NCBI RefSeq assembly: GCF_003429095.1
Contig: NZ_QVTE01000035.1
Span: 27,366 to 91,365 of the forward strand
Length of the DNA: 64,000 nucleotides
Source of the DNA: Peribacillus saganii
GTDB lineage: Bacteria > Bacillota > Bacilli > Bacillales > DSM-1321
Direction of reading: 5' to 3'
Made by a program: the position numbers and the translations under genes. Every line of letters starts with the position of its first letter. The first letter of the stretch is position 1. The notes beneath the pieces were generated by a model that worked only from the letters and a program-made list of their open reading frames with translations, did not search any database and was not told the DNA's origin. This document shows, piece by piece, positions 1 through 8,251 of the stretch.

Positions 1-166
1 ATGCTGAAAGATTGAGAGGAAGACAATAAAAGCAAGGAGAAGGCTGTTTAAAGTTATTGCTTCAACAGGTGTATTACAGATGCCCTGTTAACCAATCAAA
101 TCATTGATCTTCTTGCTTTTATCAACTACAGTTCAAGCCGAATGTACCGAAAAGGAGAGACCTATT

Positions 167-1465
167 ATTAAAAAACCAATATTTATCCGGAATGCAAACC
201 AGATTGTTACGCTTGAAGGAAGCAGCAGCAAGCCTCTTGCCGGAAAGGAAATGGATCAGATTCAAATTCTCGCAAACGGCAGCATATGGATTGAAGATGG
301 TGTTATCCAGTTTGTCGGCAGCGATGAAGAAGCGGCAGAACTTTATATAAACCGTCTGCAAGAAGCGGATATTTTCGATGCGACGGGAAAGCTTGTTACA
401 CCTGGTCTTGTCGATCCGCATACACATCTAGTTTTTGCCGGAAGCCGTGAGAAAGAGTTCGGCATGCGTTTGCAGGGTGCTACGTATATGGAAATCATGA
501 ATAATGGAGGAGGTATCCATGCTACCACTTCAGCGACAAGAGAGGCCAGCCATCAAACGCTTTTTAAGGAAAGCAGAAAACGCCTCGATCAATTCTTGCT
601 GCACGGCGTTACAACAATCGAAGCAAAAAGTGGATACGGTCTTTCTCTTGAACATGAAATAAAACAGCTGGAAGTAGCAAGAAAGCTTGATGAAAAACAT
701 CCAATCGATATCATTAGTACATTTATGGGTGCCCATGCTGTTCCTTCTGAATATAAAAAGAACCCGGACGATTTCGTAGATTATGTGATCAATGAGATGA
801 TTCCGGAAGTGGCCCGATTAAAGCTTGCTGAATTTAATGATGTATTTTGTGAGCGGGGCGTATTTACACCGGAGCAGTCAAAACGGATATTAGAAGCCGG
901 ATTAAAACACGGCCTAACACCAAAAGTTCACGCTGATGAAATTGAGCCATTTGAAGGTGCTGAACTGGCAGCCTCCATTGGAGCCATCTCTGCTGAACAT
1001 CTTTTAAAGGCGTCCGATAAAGGAATAAAGGCATTGGCAGAGAAAGGAGTTATTGCTGTACTTCTTCCAGGAACAGCTTTCTTTTTGATGGCCGAATCTG
1101 CGAATGGACGAAAAATGATTGACGCCGGTGTACCTGTGGCACTATCTACCGATTGTAATCCGGGATCTTCTCCGACCGTTTCCATGCCTCTTGTCATGAA
1201 CCTTGGCTGTTTGAGAATGGGAATGACCCCCGCGGAAGTCCTTACAGCTTGCACAATAAATGCCGCACATGCGATTAACAGGGCAAATGAAATTGGCAGT
1301 CTTGAAAAAGGGAAAAAAGCCGATGTGACCATTTTTGATGTGAATAATTATATGGACCTTCAATATCGCTATGGCGTAAATCATGTACACAGTGTAATTA
1401 AAAACGGTGAAGTAGTTGTTAATAGGGGGAGATTGGTTTGCAACAATACCCGTACCCGCAGCTAA
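167..1465 (+). CDS. hutI: Imidazolonepropionase (histidine degradation)
   Basis: Hydrolyses 4-imidazolone-5-propionate to N-formimino-L-glutamate, the third step of histidine degradation. It is a cytosolic metal-dependent amidohydrolase of about 432 residues. Metal and catalytic residues are visible: H85 and H87 in DPHTHLVFAG, H190 in GAHAVP, H255 in KVHADE and D330 in STDCNPG. Homology begins at KKPIFIRNA, directly after two ATT codons at 164 and 167. GGAG at 154-157 is correctly spaced from either, so AUU at 167 (or 164) looks like the start. The frame is open upstream to a TTG at 104, but that TTG has no Shine-Dalgarno and adds 21 residues unlike the family. A sequencing error or mutation of an ATG is the alternative. 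The end overlaps hutG by 28 bases. Confidence 0.93.
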   Translation: MKKPIFIRNANQIVTLEGSSSKPLAGKEMDQIQILANGSIWIEDGVIQFVGSDEEAAELYINRLQEADIFDATGKLVTPGLVDPHTHLVFAGSREKEFGMRLQGATYMEIMNNGGGIHATTSATREASHQTLFKESRKRLDQFLLHGVTTIEAKSGYGLSLEHEIKQLEVARKLDEKHPIDIISTFMGAHAVPSEYKKNPDDFVDYVINEMIPEVARLKLAEFNDVFCERGVFTPEQSKRILEAGLKHGLTPKVHADEIEPFEGAELAASIGAISAEHLLKASDKGIKALAEKGVIAVLLPGTAFFLMAESANGRKMIDAGVPVALSTDCNPGSSPTVSMPLVMNLGCLRMGMTPAEVLTACTINAAHAINRANEIGSLEKGKKADVTIFDVNNYMDLQYRYGVNHVHSVIKNGEVVVNRGRLVCNNTRTRS

Positions 1466-2451
1466 AGCCTCCAGCGTTTAGTTGGGACAGAAGTATGACA
1501 ATTGAAGAACCGAAAGTAAATGAGTGGATTCAGACCCTTGACCCTCGTAATTTAGACAAAGTTGATTGGTCACACTTTCATGCGGCGATCCTTGGTGTTC
1601 CATTATCCCGTTCATCCATTTCAGCGTCGGCTGCCAGTGAAAATCCAGATGCCTTACGAAGAGCCTGGAAATACTTTACCACATATAATTTGGACCATGA
1701 TGAAGATTTATCGGATTTAAACGTGGTCGACCTTGGAGATGTGCGTCAGCATGTAACAAATATTGAAGTGTGCCACAGAAATATTAAAGAAGCAATGATC
1801 AGTATACGAACCGTTCACCCGCAAGTTGTTCCAGTCGTTATGGGCGGAGATCACTCGATTACTGCAATGCTTGTAAAGGGGATGCAAACTGTTCATTCCA
1901 GTGAACGAATTGGGATCCTTCAGCTCGACACTCATTTTGATTTGAGGAATTTATCGGATAATGGCCCTACCAATGGCACACCAATCCGTAATTTGATCGA
2001 AAGTGGGGTTATAAAAGGAGAGGATGTCTATAATTTAGGGCTTCACGGTTTTTTCAATGCGCGTTCATTAAAAATGTATGCCGATGAAATCGGTTTAAAT
2101 TATATAACGATGCGGGAATTCCGTAAAAACGGAATTGAAACGACAATTAATCAGGTGTTGGAGGAGCTAAGTCAAAAAGTCGATACGATCTATTTCACAT
2201 TAGATATGGATGTTCTCGATTGTAGCTACGGACCGGGTGTGCCAGCTTCAACTCCAGGCGGCATGCGGAGCGATGAATTGTTTGAGGCTGTTTATCACAC
2301 TGGTAAATGCACAAAAGTTAAAGCGATGGACATCGTTTGTCTGGATCCATACAAAGACAGAGGAGAGATGACCACAAAAACGGCTGTCCATAGCATGCTT
2401 TCTTTTTTAACAGGGCTGAAGCAGCGATTACACTTCACTGTGATATCCTGA
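1438..2451 (+). CDS. hutG: Formimidoylglutamase (arginase/ureohydrolase family)
   Basis: Last hut step: cleaves N-formimino-L-glutamate to glutamate and formamide. A 337-residue protein of the Mn-dependent ureohydrolase family. The binuclear metal ligands are visible: H139 in GGDHS, D164/H166/D168 in DTHFD, and D256/D258 in TLDMDVLD, followed by the family PG...PGG segment. The TTG start lies inside the end of hutI and has AGGGGGAG (1424-1431) six bases upstream, so the two genes are translationally coupled. The sequence is arginase-like, but pairing with hutI makes formimidoylglutamase the better call. hutH and hutU are not in the window. Confidence 0.88.
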   Translation: MQQYPYPQLKPPAFSWDRSMTIEEPKVNEWIQTLDPRNLDKVDWSHFHAAILGVPLSRSSISASAASENPDALRRAWKYFTTYNLDHDEDLSDLNVVDLGDVRQHVTNIEVCHRNIKEAMISIRTVHPQVVPVVMGGDHSITAMLVKGMQTVHSSERIGILQLDTHFDLRNLSDNGPTNGTPIRNLIESGVIKGEDVYNLGLHGFFNARSLKMYADEIGLNYITMREFRKNGIETTINQVLEELSQKVDTIYFTLDMDVLDCSYGPGVPASTPGGMRSDELFEAVYHTGKCTKVKAMDIVCLDPYKDRGEMTTKTAVHSMLSFLTGLKQRLHFTVIS

Positions 2452-2623
2452 CAGCAACTGTTTGAACGTGGATTTATGCTCATTCCACTGGATTAATGTT
2501 GATTTGCTGGGATCAGGATGAAAAGCTTAGTAATAGCCGAAGCAGTTTTCCGCTAACCCCGAAAAAGGATAAGTTTCATAAATATTCTTTCTTTTTATAG
2601 AAAATTTCAATATAATAATGGCA

Positions 2624-2710
2624 ATAATAGGTGATGAAGAAAGTTCACCCTTAATGGTTTATGGCTAATGGCTCCTGCTGGTAACGATGCTGGCAGGGGT
2701 CATTTGTTTT
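2624..2710 (+). ncRNA. Fluoride riboswitch (crcB motif) with expression-platform terminator
   Basis: The segment reads AATAGGTGATGAAGAAAG, TTCACCC, then TATGGCTAATGGCTCCTGC, which matches the fluoride aptamer (GGNGAUG start, closing CACC, and the GCUAAUGRCUCCU segment). The 3' part of the aptamer doubles as the 5' arm of an intrinsic terminator: 2668-2681 pairs with 2690-2703 over 14 positions counting G-U, followed by TTTGTTTTT. Fluoride binding would prevent the terminator and let crcB be transcribed. A TATAAT at 2611-2616 gives a suitable start point just upstream. It lies 20 bases before the first of two crcB genes, the classic target. Confidence 0.92.
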
Positions 2711-2729
2711 TGAGGAGGAAAGACAGTAA

Positions 2730-3107
2730 ATGGTTTATGTTTTGGTAGGTTTAGCTGGTTTTATTGGTGCTGTATTAAGGAATTTCATAGGAATAGTATT
2801 TTCTGAAAAAAGTACAGTTTTTCCGATTTCTACTCTGATTGTTAACCTCTTAGGATGTTTTCTTTTGAGTTGGTTTACTACAGTGGTTTTTAAAAAAATT
2901 TCATTTCCTGCACATTTTAAAACTGCCATAGCTACAGGATTTGTCGGTTCATTTACTACGTTTTCAACTTTGAGCGTTGAGACAGTCCATTTGTTAAAAA
3001 GTAGTGATCCGCAATTAGGTGTTTTATATGTCATGGTTAGTTTGTCTGGGGGATTAATTATGAGCCGTTTAGGGTTTATTGTGGGAAAAGAGGAAAAAAG
3101 CTTATGA
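2730..3107 (+). CDS. crcB: Fluoride channel subunit CrcB/Fluc (first of pair)
   Basis: Small (125 aa) four-helix membrane protein that exports fluoride through dual-topology Fluc channels. Family features are visible: GLAGFIGAVLRNFIG at the N-terminus, NLLGCFLLSW in helix 2 and GFVGSFTTFSTLSVET in helix 3, which carries the phenylalanine/threonine track of the pore. Start ATG has GAGGAGG at 2712-2718. It overlaps the second crcB by four bases (ATGA), so the products probably form a heterodimer, as in other Bacillus species with paired crcB genes. Controlled by the fluoride riboswitch just upstream. Confidence 0.93.
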   Translation: MVYVLVGLAGFIGAVLRNFIGIVFSEKSTVFPISTLIVNLLGCFLLSWFTTVVFKKISFPAHFKTAIATGFVGSFTTFSTLSVETVHLLKSSDPQLGVLYVMVSLSGGLIMSRLGFIVGKEEKSL

Positions 3108-3472
3108 CATTTTTTGAATTATGGGTAGTTGGTATTGGAGGTTTCTTGGGAGCGATAGCACGTTTTTCATTTAGCCGGTTCATCAATAAAAAGTTCACTT
3201 TTCGTATACCAATCGCAACGGCAACCATAAACTTACTTGGATCATTTTTACTGGGATTGTTAATAAGCAGCGGATTAAATAATAACTCCATACTTTTCTT
3301 GGGGACAGGTTTTATGGGAGCCTTTACCACATTCTCAACGTTTAAATTAGAAGGAGTACAACTTTATTTAAATAAAAGAAAAAAAGAATTTTTTATTTAT
3401 AATTTAATTAGTTACGGTGGCGGGATACTGCTAGCTTTAATTGGATCGGAGATCGGAAAGTACTTGTTTTGA
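3104..3472 (+). CDS. crcB: Fluoride channel subunit CrcB/Fluc (second of pair)
   Basis: A 122-residue paralogue of the preceding gene with the same motifs in order: GIGGFLGAIARFSFSRF, NLLGSFLLGLL, GFMGAFTTFSTFKLE and a final glycine-rich helix. The start overlaps the previous stop, implying coupled translation. Two diverged subunits would assemble antiparallel to make the two-pore fluoride channel; that pairing is known for the family and inferred here. Confidence 0.92.
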   Translation: MTFFELWVVGIGGFLGAIARFSFSRFINKKFTFRIPIATATINLLGSFLLGLLISSGLNNNSILFLGTGFMGAFTTFSTFKLEGVQLYLNKRKKEFFIYNLISYGGGILLALIGSEIGKYLF

Positions 3473-3529
3473 GACATGTAGGTGCGTTAATGGATTTCAA
3501 ATTTTGGAATTCTAACATAATAAAAATAA

Positions 3530-3556
3530 GCCCTCTACATAGCAAACATAGAGGGC
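3530..3556 (-). terminator. Terminator downstream of the amidase gene
   Basis: GCCCTCTA (3530-3537) and TAGAGGGC (3549-3556) form a perfect 8-bp stem. On the minus strand it is followed by TTATTTTTATT, so it ends the dctP-amidase transcript; plus-strand readthrough from crcB has no T-run here. Confidence 0.7.
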
Positions 3557-3564
3557 AGCAAAGT

Positions 3565-4998
3565 TTAACTCCGTTCGTTTATTGCATATTTTGCTGTATT
3601 AATGGCAAGTTTTTGCTCCAAAGCATAACCAAAACGATATAGTGTGGCTTCATCAAATTCCCGGCCAATCAGCTGGATGCCAATTGGCATATCATCAGCG
3701 GAAAAGCCGCACGGTACTGATAAGCTTGGTAAACCGTTAAGATTGGTAGGGGCTGTTAATTTTGTGATTGACCAGCGAATATGCTGACCTATATATTTTT
3801 CGATATTAACATGGCGTTCATTAATCTTAGGAGGCAAAATCGGCAATGTTGGCGTAAGAATCACGTCTACATCTTCCAGCACGTGATTAAACTCATTTTT
3901 AGCGAGTTTACGAATTTGCAGTGCCTGAACGTACTCATACCCTTTTGTATCAAGAGCTGTTAATAAACGTTCCTTTACTTCATCATCCCAATTATCTGGA
4001 TAATCTTTTAAGTGCTGTTCATGAACAGCATATGCTTCACTTTTTAGAATCACTTTATGGGACTCCGATATTTTTTCTATATTAGGCAAATTAATAGATT
4101 GAATAACTGCACCCAATTCTCGCATTACTTCAATCGCCTTTTCAACTGCATGCCTAACCTCTTCGTCTATATCATCAAAATAAAAGGAGGTTGGTATTCC
4201 AATTTTCATGCCTTCAATACCTTTTCCAATGTCTCTGGAAAAATCCTGGCTCTCCTTTTGAATAGAATTCGGATCGTTTTGATCGAAGCCAGCAATCACA
4301 TTTAACAGAATTGCATTATCTGTGACTGTTCTGGTTAATGGGCCGACATGATCAAGCGTCATGGAAAGCGGGAAGACTCCATGTTTACTTACGAGCCCAT
4401 ACGTTGGTTTCATTCCGACAATTCCGCAAAAAGAAGCAGGAACTCTTATCGATGCGCCTGTGTCTGTACCTAGTGAGCCATAGGCGAGACAAGCAGATAC
4501 AGCAGCTGCAGATCCGCTGCTGGAACCTCCTGTCATCTTTTGCGTATTGTGGGGATTTCGAACCGGGCCAAAAAAGGAGCGATCTCCGGTCGGTCCATAA
4601 GCAAACTGATGTGTGTTTAATTTTCCAACTATTATGGCCCCAGCTTCCTTCAGCTTTTCAACTACTGTGGCATTATAATCAGGTACATAGTTTTGATAAA
4701 TTTCTGAGCCCATAGTCGTTTTAAGAGATTGAGTGTATATTAAGTCTTTTAATCCAATAGGTACACCGTGAAGAGGGCCTTTATAATTGCCGTTTTCAAT
4801 TTCTTGATCTGCTCTTTTTGCCTGTTCTAATACTTCTTCTTTATCAATTGTGATAAATGAATTAATTTTAGGATCGATTTCATTTATACGTTTTAAGAGC
4901 TGTATGGCAACTTCCGTCGGCGATATTTTCTTCTTTTTAATTAATTCTGATAATCTTGCTATGCTAAAGGTTAATAATTCTTTTTGCGTCGTTTTCAC
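3565..4998 (-). CDS. Amidase (amidase-signature family, GatA-like)
   Basis: A 477-residue amidase-signature hydrolase. The Ser-cisSer-Lys triad is visible as K84 (GVPIGLKDL), S159 (GGSSSGSAAA) and nucleophile S183 (TDTGASIR), with the same spacing as GatA. No gatB or gatC is nearby, so this is more likely a free-standing catabolic amidase than the tRNA amidotransferase subunit. It follows a TRAP substrate-binding lipoprotein gene after 38 bases on the same strand, which suggests it acts on the imported compound. The substrate cannot be deduced; amides, ureido acids or allophanate-like compounds are all possible for the family. Confidence 0.85.
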   Translation of the reverse strand: MKTTQKELLTFSIARLSELIKKKKISPTEVAIQLLKRINEIDPKINSFITIDKEEVLEQAKRADQEIENGNYKGPLHGVPIGLKDLIYTQSLKTTMGSEIYQNYVPDYNATVVEKLKEAGAIIVGKLNTHQFAYGPTGDRSFFGPVRNPHNTQKMTGGSSSGSAAAVSACLAYGSLGTDTGASIRVPASFCGIVGMKPTYGLVSKHGVFPLSMTLDHVGPLTRTVTDNAILLNVIAGFDQNDPNSIQKESQDFSRDIGKGIEGMKIGIPTSFYFDDIDEEVRHAVEKAIEVMRELGAVIQSINLPNIEKISESHKVILKSEAYAVHEQHLKDYPDNWDDEVKERLLTALDTKGYEYVQALQIRKLAKNEFNHVLEDVDVILTPTLPILPPKINERHVNIEKYIGQHIRWSITKLTAPTNLNGLPSLSVPCGFSADDMPIGIQLIGREFDEATLYRFGYALEQKLAINTAKYAINERS

Positions 4999-5036
4999 TT
5001 CTTATCGCACCTTTCCACATTTCCTGCCATCTATCA

Positions 5037-6083
5037 TTATTGGTTTGTTTGTTTTGCTGCTTCGATATATTCTTCGCCGATTATCGGGGTAAATTCATCA
5101 TAAATAGGAGACCAAACCTTACGGAATTCTTCTTTTTCTTCATTGGAAAGTTCATATATTTCTATTTCTCCTCTTTCCTCCAATTTTTTACGAGCTTCGA
5201 TGTTCATATCTTTTGAAGCCTGACGTGCTTTCTCAGTCCCAGCTTTAATACCTTCGTCAATGATTTTGCGTGTAGGTTCATTTAAATCATCCATAAACTT
5301 TTTATTCGCAAAAAATACCAAGTCTACGCGAGCTTCTCCAGAAACGGTTAAGTATTTTTGAACCTCGTCAAAGTTTTTTGATTCAATATTTACAAAGGTA
5401 TTCGTTTGGCCGTCGACTGTTCCTTGCTGAAGTGCAGTGTACAGCTCAGTGAAGGGCATTGAAACTGAGCCTGCTTCAGCCGCAGAAAATAATTTTTCCA
5501 GTACTTGTCCGCCTTGAGTACGGAATTTTAATCCTTTTAAATCTTTCGGGCTCTTAATAGGTCTTTTATCGTTTGTAAGGTGTTTCGGTCCATTCGGCCA
5601 CATAGCAAGGCCATACATGCCATCCTTTTCTAAGCTCTGAATAATTTCCATACCCTTATCACTATCCCAAAATTTTATCGCCTCATCATCGCCCTTGAAT
5701 AAAAACGGTAATGAAGGAATATTAAAGCGGGGGTCGTTCCCAACAAGTTTAGCCATATCTATCTGAGTAAATTGAATATTATTGGCTATTAACTGCTGAT
5801 GAACATCTTTGTCTCCGAATAGCTGTCCATTCGGATAGACTTGAACTTTAATTTTCCCTTCAGATGCTTTTTCAATATATTCTTTAAATGCCATTGATCC
5901 TGTGTGCTGAGAAGTATTTTCGGCTACTTCATGTGCCAGCTTAATCGTCAATTCCTGGATATCATTGCTGCCGCTGGAACTGCTGCTTGCTGTATTCTCG
6001 GAAGATTTACTGCCGCATGCTGTCATTGATAAAAGAAGAGCGATTAAAAAGATTGTGAAAAAATTTTTTTTGAATAATCCCAT
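5037..6083 (-). CDS. TRAP transporter substrate-binding lipoprotein (DctP family)
   Basis: Extracytoplasmic solute receptor of a TRAP transporter, about 348 residues. The signal peptide ends in a lipobox (LLLSMTACGSK, lipidated C23). A Ser/Asn-rich linker follows, then the DctP fold with the family segments LKGLKFRTQGG and SMPFTELYTALQQGTVDGQ; the conserved arginine of the first usually binds the ligand carboxylate. The expected membrane subunits DctQ and DctM are absent on both sides; the gene is followed only by an amidase. It must borrow a permease encoded elsewhere or be an orphan. GGAGTGG upstream of the ATG serves as ribosome binding site. Confidence 0.88.
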   Translation of the reverse strand: MGLFKKNFFTIFLIALLLSMTACGSKSSENTASSSSSGSNDIQELTIKLAHEVAENTSQHTGSMAFKEYIEKASEGKIKVQVYPNGQLFGDKDVHQQLIANNIQFTQIDMAKLVGNDPRFNIPSLPFLFKGDDEAIKFWDSDKGMEIIQSLEKDGMYGLAMWPNGPKHLTNDKRPIKSPKDLKGLKFRTQGGQVLEKLFSAAEAGSVSMPFTELYTALQQGTVDGQTNTFVNIESKNFDEVQKYLTVSGEARVDLVFFANKKFMDDLNEPTRKIIDEGIKAGTEKARQASKDMNIEARKKLEERGEIEIYELSNEEKEEFRKVWSPIYDEFTPIIGEEYIEAAKQTNQ

Positions 6084-6118
6084 AATGGTCCACTCCTTAA
6101 AAAGTTTTTAAAGCATTT

Positions 6119-6133
6119 AACATTCAGAAAACT
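6119..6133. promoter_or_regulatory. CodY-box-like sequence upstream of dctP
   Basis: AACATTCAGAAAACT matches the CodY consensus AATTTTCWGAAAATT at 12 of 15 positions, 36-50 bases upstream of the dctP start. This would fit nutrient-limited expression of an uptake/amidase operon. One moderate match in AT-rich DNA is weak evidence. Confidence 0.4.
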
Positions 6134-6656
6134 ATAAAAATATATATAAAAACTATGTACAAACTTATACCACCCCCTTTAAAAAAGTTTTAGGGTTTTT
6201 GAAAGTGAGTATTTATCAATTATTATCTCTACAGGATTTTTGGAATTAATGAAAAAGAAAGTGCCAGTGAGAAGACTTTTTCAGTATTTATTGCGAAGAA
6301 AGGACATAGGTTTCAGAAGTTGGAAAAATATGTTTTTCAGGGAAAAGTCGACATTTTAAACAGACCTTGCCGGCAGGAATTTCCCTGTGCGTGCATAAGA
6401 GAAACTTACAGATGATTAAGAGAAGACCATTTTTTTATGTCATCTTTGGACACAAGATATCTTCATAGTAGAGATAATTATTTGAAATTTCAAACAATTT
6501 TCTTCGACAATTTCTAGTAATTTTATTTACTATAGAAAATAAAATTACTAATGAACTGATGATTGAAATCCACTTTGTGCTGCCTGCGTTGGGAATCTAT
6601 GTTATGCAGCTTTCCAATCTTCTTCCTCAAAAGACATTTTTAAAGGGCATAGAGGG
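6134..6656. other. Intergenic region, no gene recognised
   Basis: AT-rich stretch between divergent dctP and the permease gene. A 36-codon frame at 6249-6359 on the plus strand encodes a basic peptide but has no good ribosome binding site. No RNA motif or repeat copy recognised. Confidence 0.5.
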
Positions 6657-6685
6657 TTGACATCGACAAAATACGACAATATACT
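6657..6685 (+). promoter_or_regulatory. Sigma-A promoter of the amino-acid permease gene
   Basis: TTGACA (6657-6662), 17-base spacer, TATACT (6680-6685). A near-consensus promoter about 60 bases before the permease ATG. Confidence 0.85.
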
Positions 6686-6745
6686 GCAAGTTATGTGCTA
6701 TTTTTCGATAGTTCTTTTTGTTTCGAATTTTTAGGGGGATTTAGT

Positions 6746-8128
6746 ATGAATAAATTGTTTCGGAAAAAGCCGATCAGTGACTTAGTGGCTGCCAGCCACA
6801 ACAAAGAGCTTAGCCGTTCAATGGGACTGTGGGACTTAATATTCCTTGGAGTCGGCTGTGTAATCGGAACGGGGATTTTTGTTATTACGGGTGTAGTCGC
6901 TGCTACAAGCGGCGGTCCTGCGATTACACTCTCATTTATCATTGCAGGGATTGCCTGCGCTCTTGCAGCGTTTTGCTATGCGGAATTTTCATCAGCGGTA
7001 CCCGTCTCAGGCAGCGTATACACATATAGCTATGCTACCCTTGGTGAACTTGCCGCTTTTTTAATAGGATGGGATTTAATGCTGGAATATGTGCTTGCCA
7101 TATCAGCTGTAGCCACCGGTTGGTCGGCTTACTTCCAGTCCCTGATTTCAGGATTTGGCTTTCATGTCCCTGCCAGCCTGGGCTCTGCACCTGGAATGGA
7201 AAAGGGCGGCCTTATTGATCTACCAGCGGTGCTGATCATATTATTGATAACTGCACTGGTGAGCAGGGGTGTAAAAGAGAGCATCTCTTTCAATAATGTA
7301 ATGGTATTCCTTAAGCTGGCGGTTATTCTCGCATTTATCGCTGCCGGAATTGGCTATGTGCAACCGGAAAATTGGACTCCATTTGCTCCATTTGGCTTTG
7401 AAGGTATTATTACAAGTGCGGCGACCGTTTTCTTTGCATACATTGGTTTTGATGTAATTGCCACTGCTTCTGAAGAAGTAAAGAATCCAAAGAGAAACAT
7501 GCCGATTGGAATCATTTCTTCTCTATTAATCTGTACAGTTTTATATATTGCCGTTTCCGGTATTCTTACAGGGATGGTTTCTTACGAAAAGCTGAATGTT
7601 GCTGATCCTGTATCTTTCGCGTTAAAAATGGTAGGCCAAAACGGCATGGCTGGGATTATATCCGTTGGAGCGGTAGCTGGGATAACGACTGTCCTGCTTG
7701 CGCTTATCTATGCTCAGGTGCGATTGTCTTTCGCGATGAGCCGAGATGGGCTTCTGCCTAAAAAACTCTCTGTGGTACACCAGGTGTATAAAACACCATT
7801 TTCCAATACGTGGCTAACAGGATTCATTGCTGCAGGGATTGCCGGATTTGTTGATCTGACAACACTTGCCCACTTGGTAAATATGGGGACGCTTGTAGCA
7901 TTTACTCTGATTTCAATTGCCATCATTGTCCTTAGGAGGAATTTTCCAGATCTGAAGGCGTCATTCCGTGTTCCTTTTGTGCCGATACTGCCTGCAATTA
8001 GTGCATTTTTGTGCCTTTATTTAGCTTCGAGCCTTCCTGCGATCACCTGGATTGCTTTTGTTATCTGGATTTGTGCAGGTTTGGTAGTTTATTTTGGTTA
8101 TTCAAAGAAAAATAGCAATCTAAATTAA
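6746..8128 (+). CDS. APC-family amino acid permease (CAT/YfnA type)
   Basis: Twelve-helix amino-acid transporter of about 460 residues in the APC superfamily. The first helix carries the substrate-binding GVGCVIGTGIFVITG; later family marks are CYAEFSSAVPVSGSVYTYSY and FFAYIGFDVIATASEEVKNPKRNMP, typical of cationic amino acid permeases. Start ATG at 6746 was chosen because AGGGGG (6733-6738) sits at proper distance and the protein then begins MNKLFRKKPI; an upstream in-frame TTG at 6695 has no ribosome site. A strong promoter precedes it and a terminator follows, so it is monocistronic. Substrate unknown. Confidence 0.88.
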   Translation: MNKLFRKKPISDLVAASHNKELSRSMGLWDLIFLGVGCVIGTGIFVITGVVAATSGGPAITLSFIIAGIACALAAFCYAEFSSAVPVSGSVYTYSYATLGELAAFLIGWDLMLEYVLAISAVATGWSAYFQSLISGFGFHVPASLGSAPGMEKGGLIDLPAVLIILLITALVSRGVKESISFNNVMVFLKLAVILAFIAAGIGYVQPENWTPFAPFGFEGIITSAATVFFAYIGFDVIATASEEVKNPKRNMPIGIISSLLICTVLYIAVSGILTGMVSYEKLNVADPVSFALKMVGQNGMAGIISVGAVAGITTVLLALIYAQVRLSFAMSRDGLLPKKLSVVHQVYKTPFSNTWLTGFIAAGIAGFVDLTTLAHLVNMGTLVAFTLISIAIIVLRRNFPDLKASFRVPFVPILPAISAFLCLYLASSLPAITWIAFVIWICAGLVVYFGYSKKNSNLN

Positions 8129-8144
8129 ATTAAGTTACTATAAG

Positions 8145-8168
8145 AACCCCAAAAATTTGGGGTTTTTT
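8145..8168 (+). terminator. Intrinsic terminator after the permease
   Basis: AACCCCAAA and TTTGGGGTT form a stem followed by a T-run (GGGGTTTTTTAG). Confidence 0.85.
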
Positions 8169-8207
8169 AGTCCAAATAAATAGAATATTATACTAAGATA
8201 ATATTGG

Positions 8208-8216
8208 TGTTATAAT
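8208..8216 (+). promoter_or_regulatory. Extended -10 promoter of the steT-like gene
   Basis: TGTTATAAT: a TG extension plus perfect TATAAT about 35 bases before the start codon. No good -35 is visible, which is usual for extended -10 promoters. Confidence 0.6.
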
Positions 8217-8251
8217 GTAGATGATTTTATTCATTGCCAAGGGAGGACATC

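Noticed and set aside
6084..6180. Sigma-54 promoter for dctP
   Set aside because: A GG...GT pair resembles -24/-12 elements but the spacing is one base short and the -12 lacks GC.
6249..6359. 36-codon basic peptide starting MKKKVPVRRL
   Set aside because: Codon-like but no proper Shine-Dalgarno and no family; conservation would be needed to support it.
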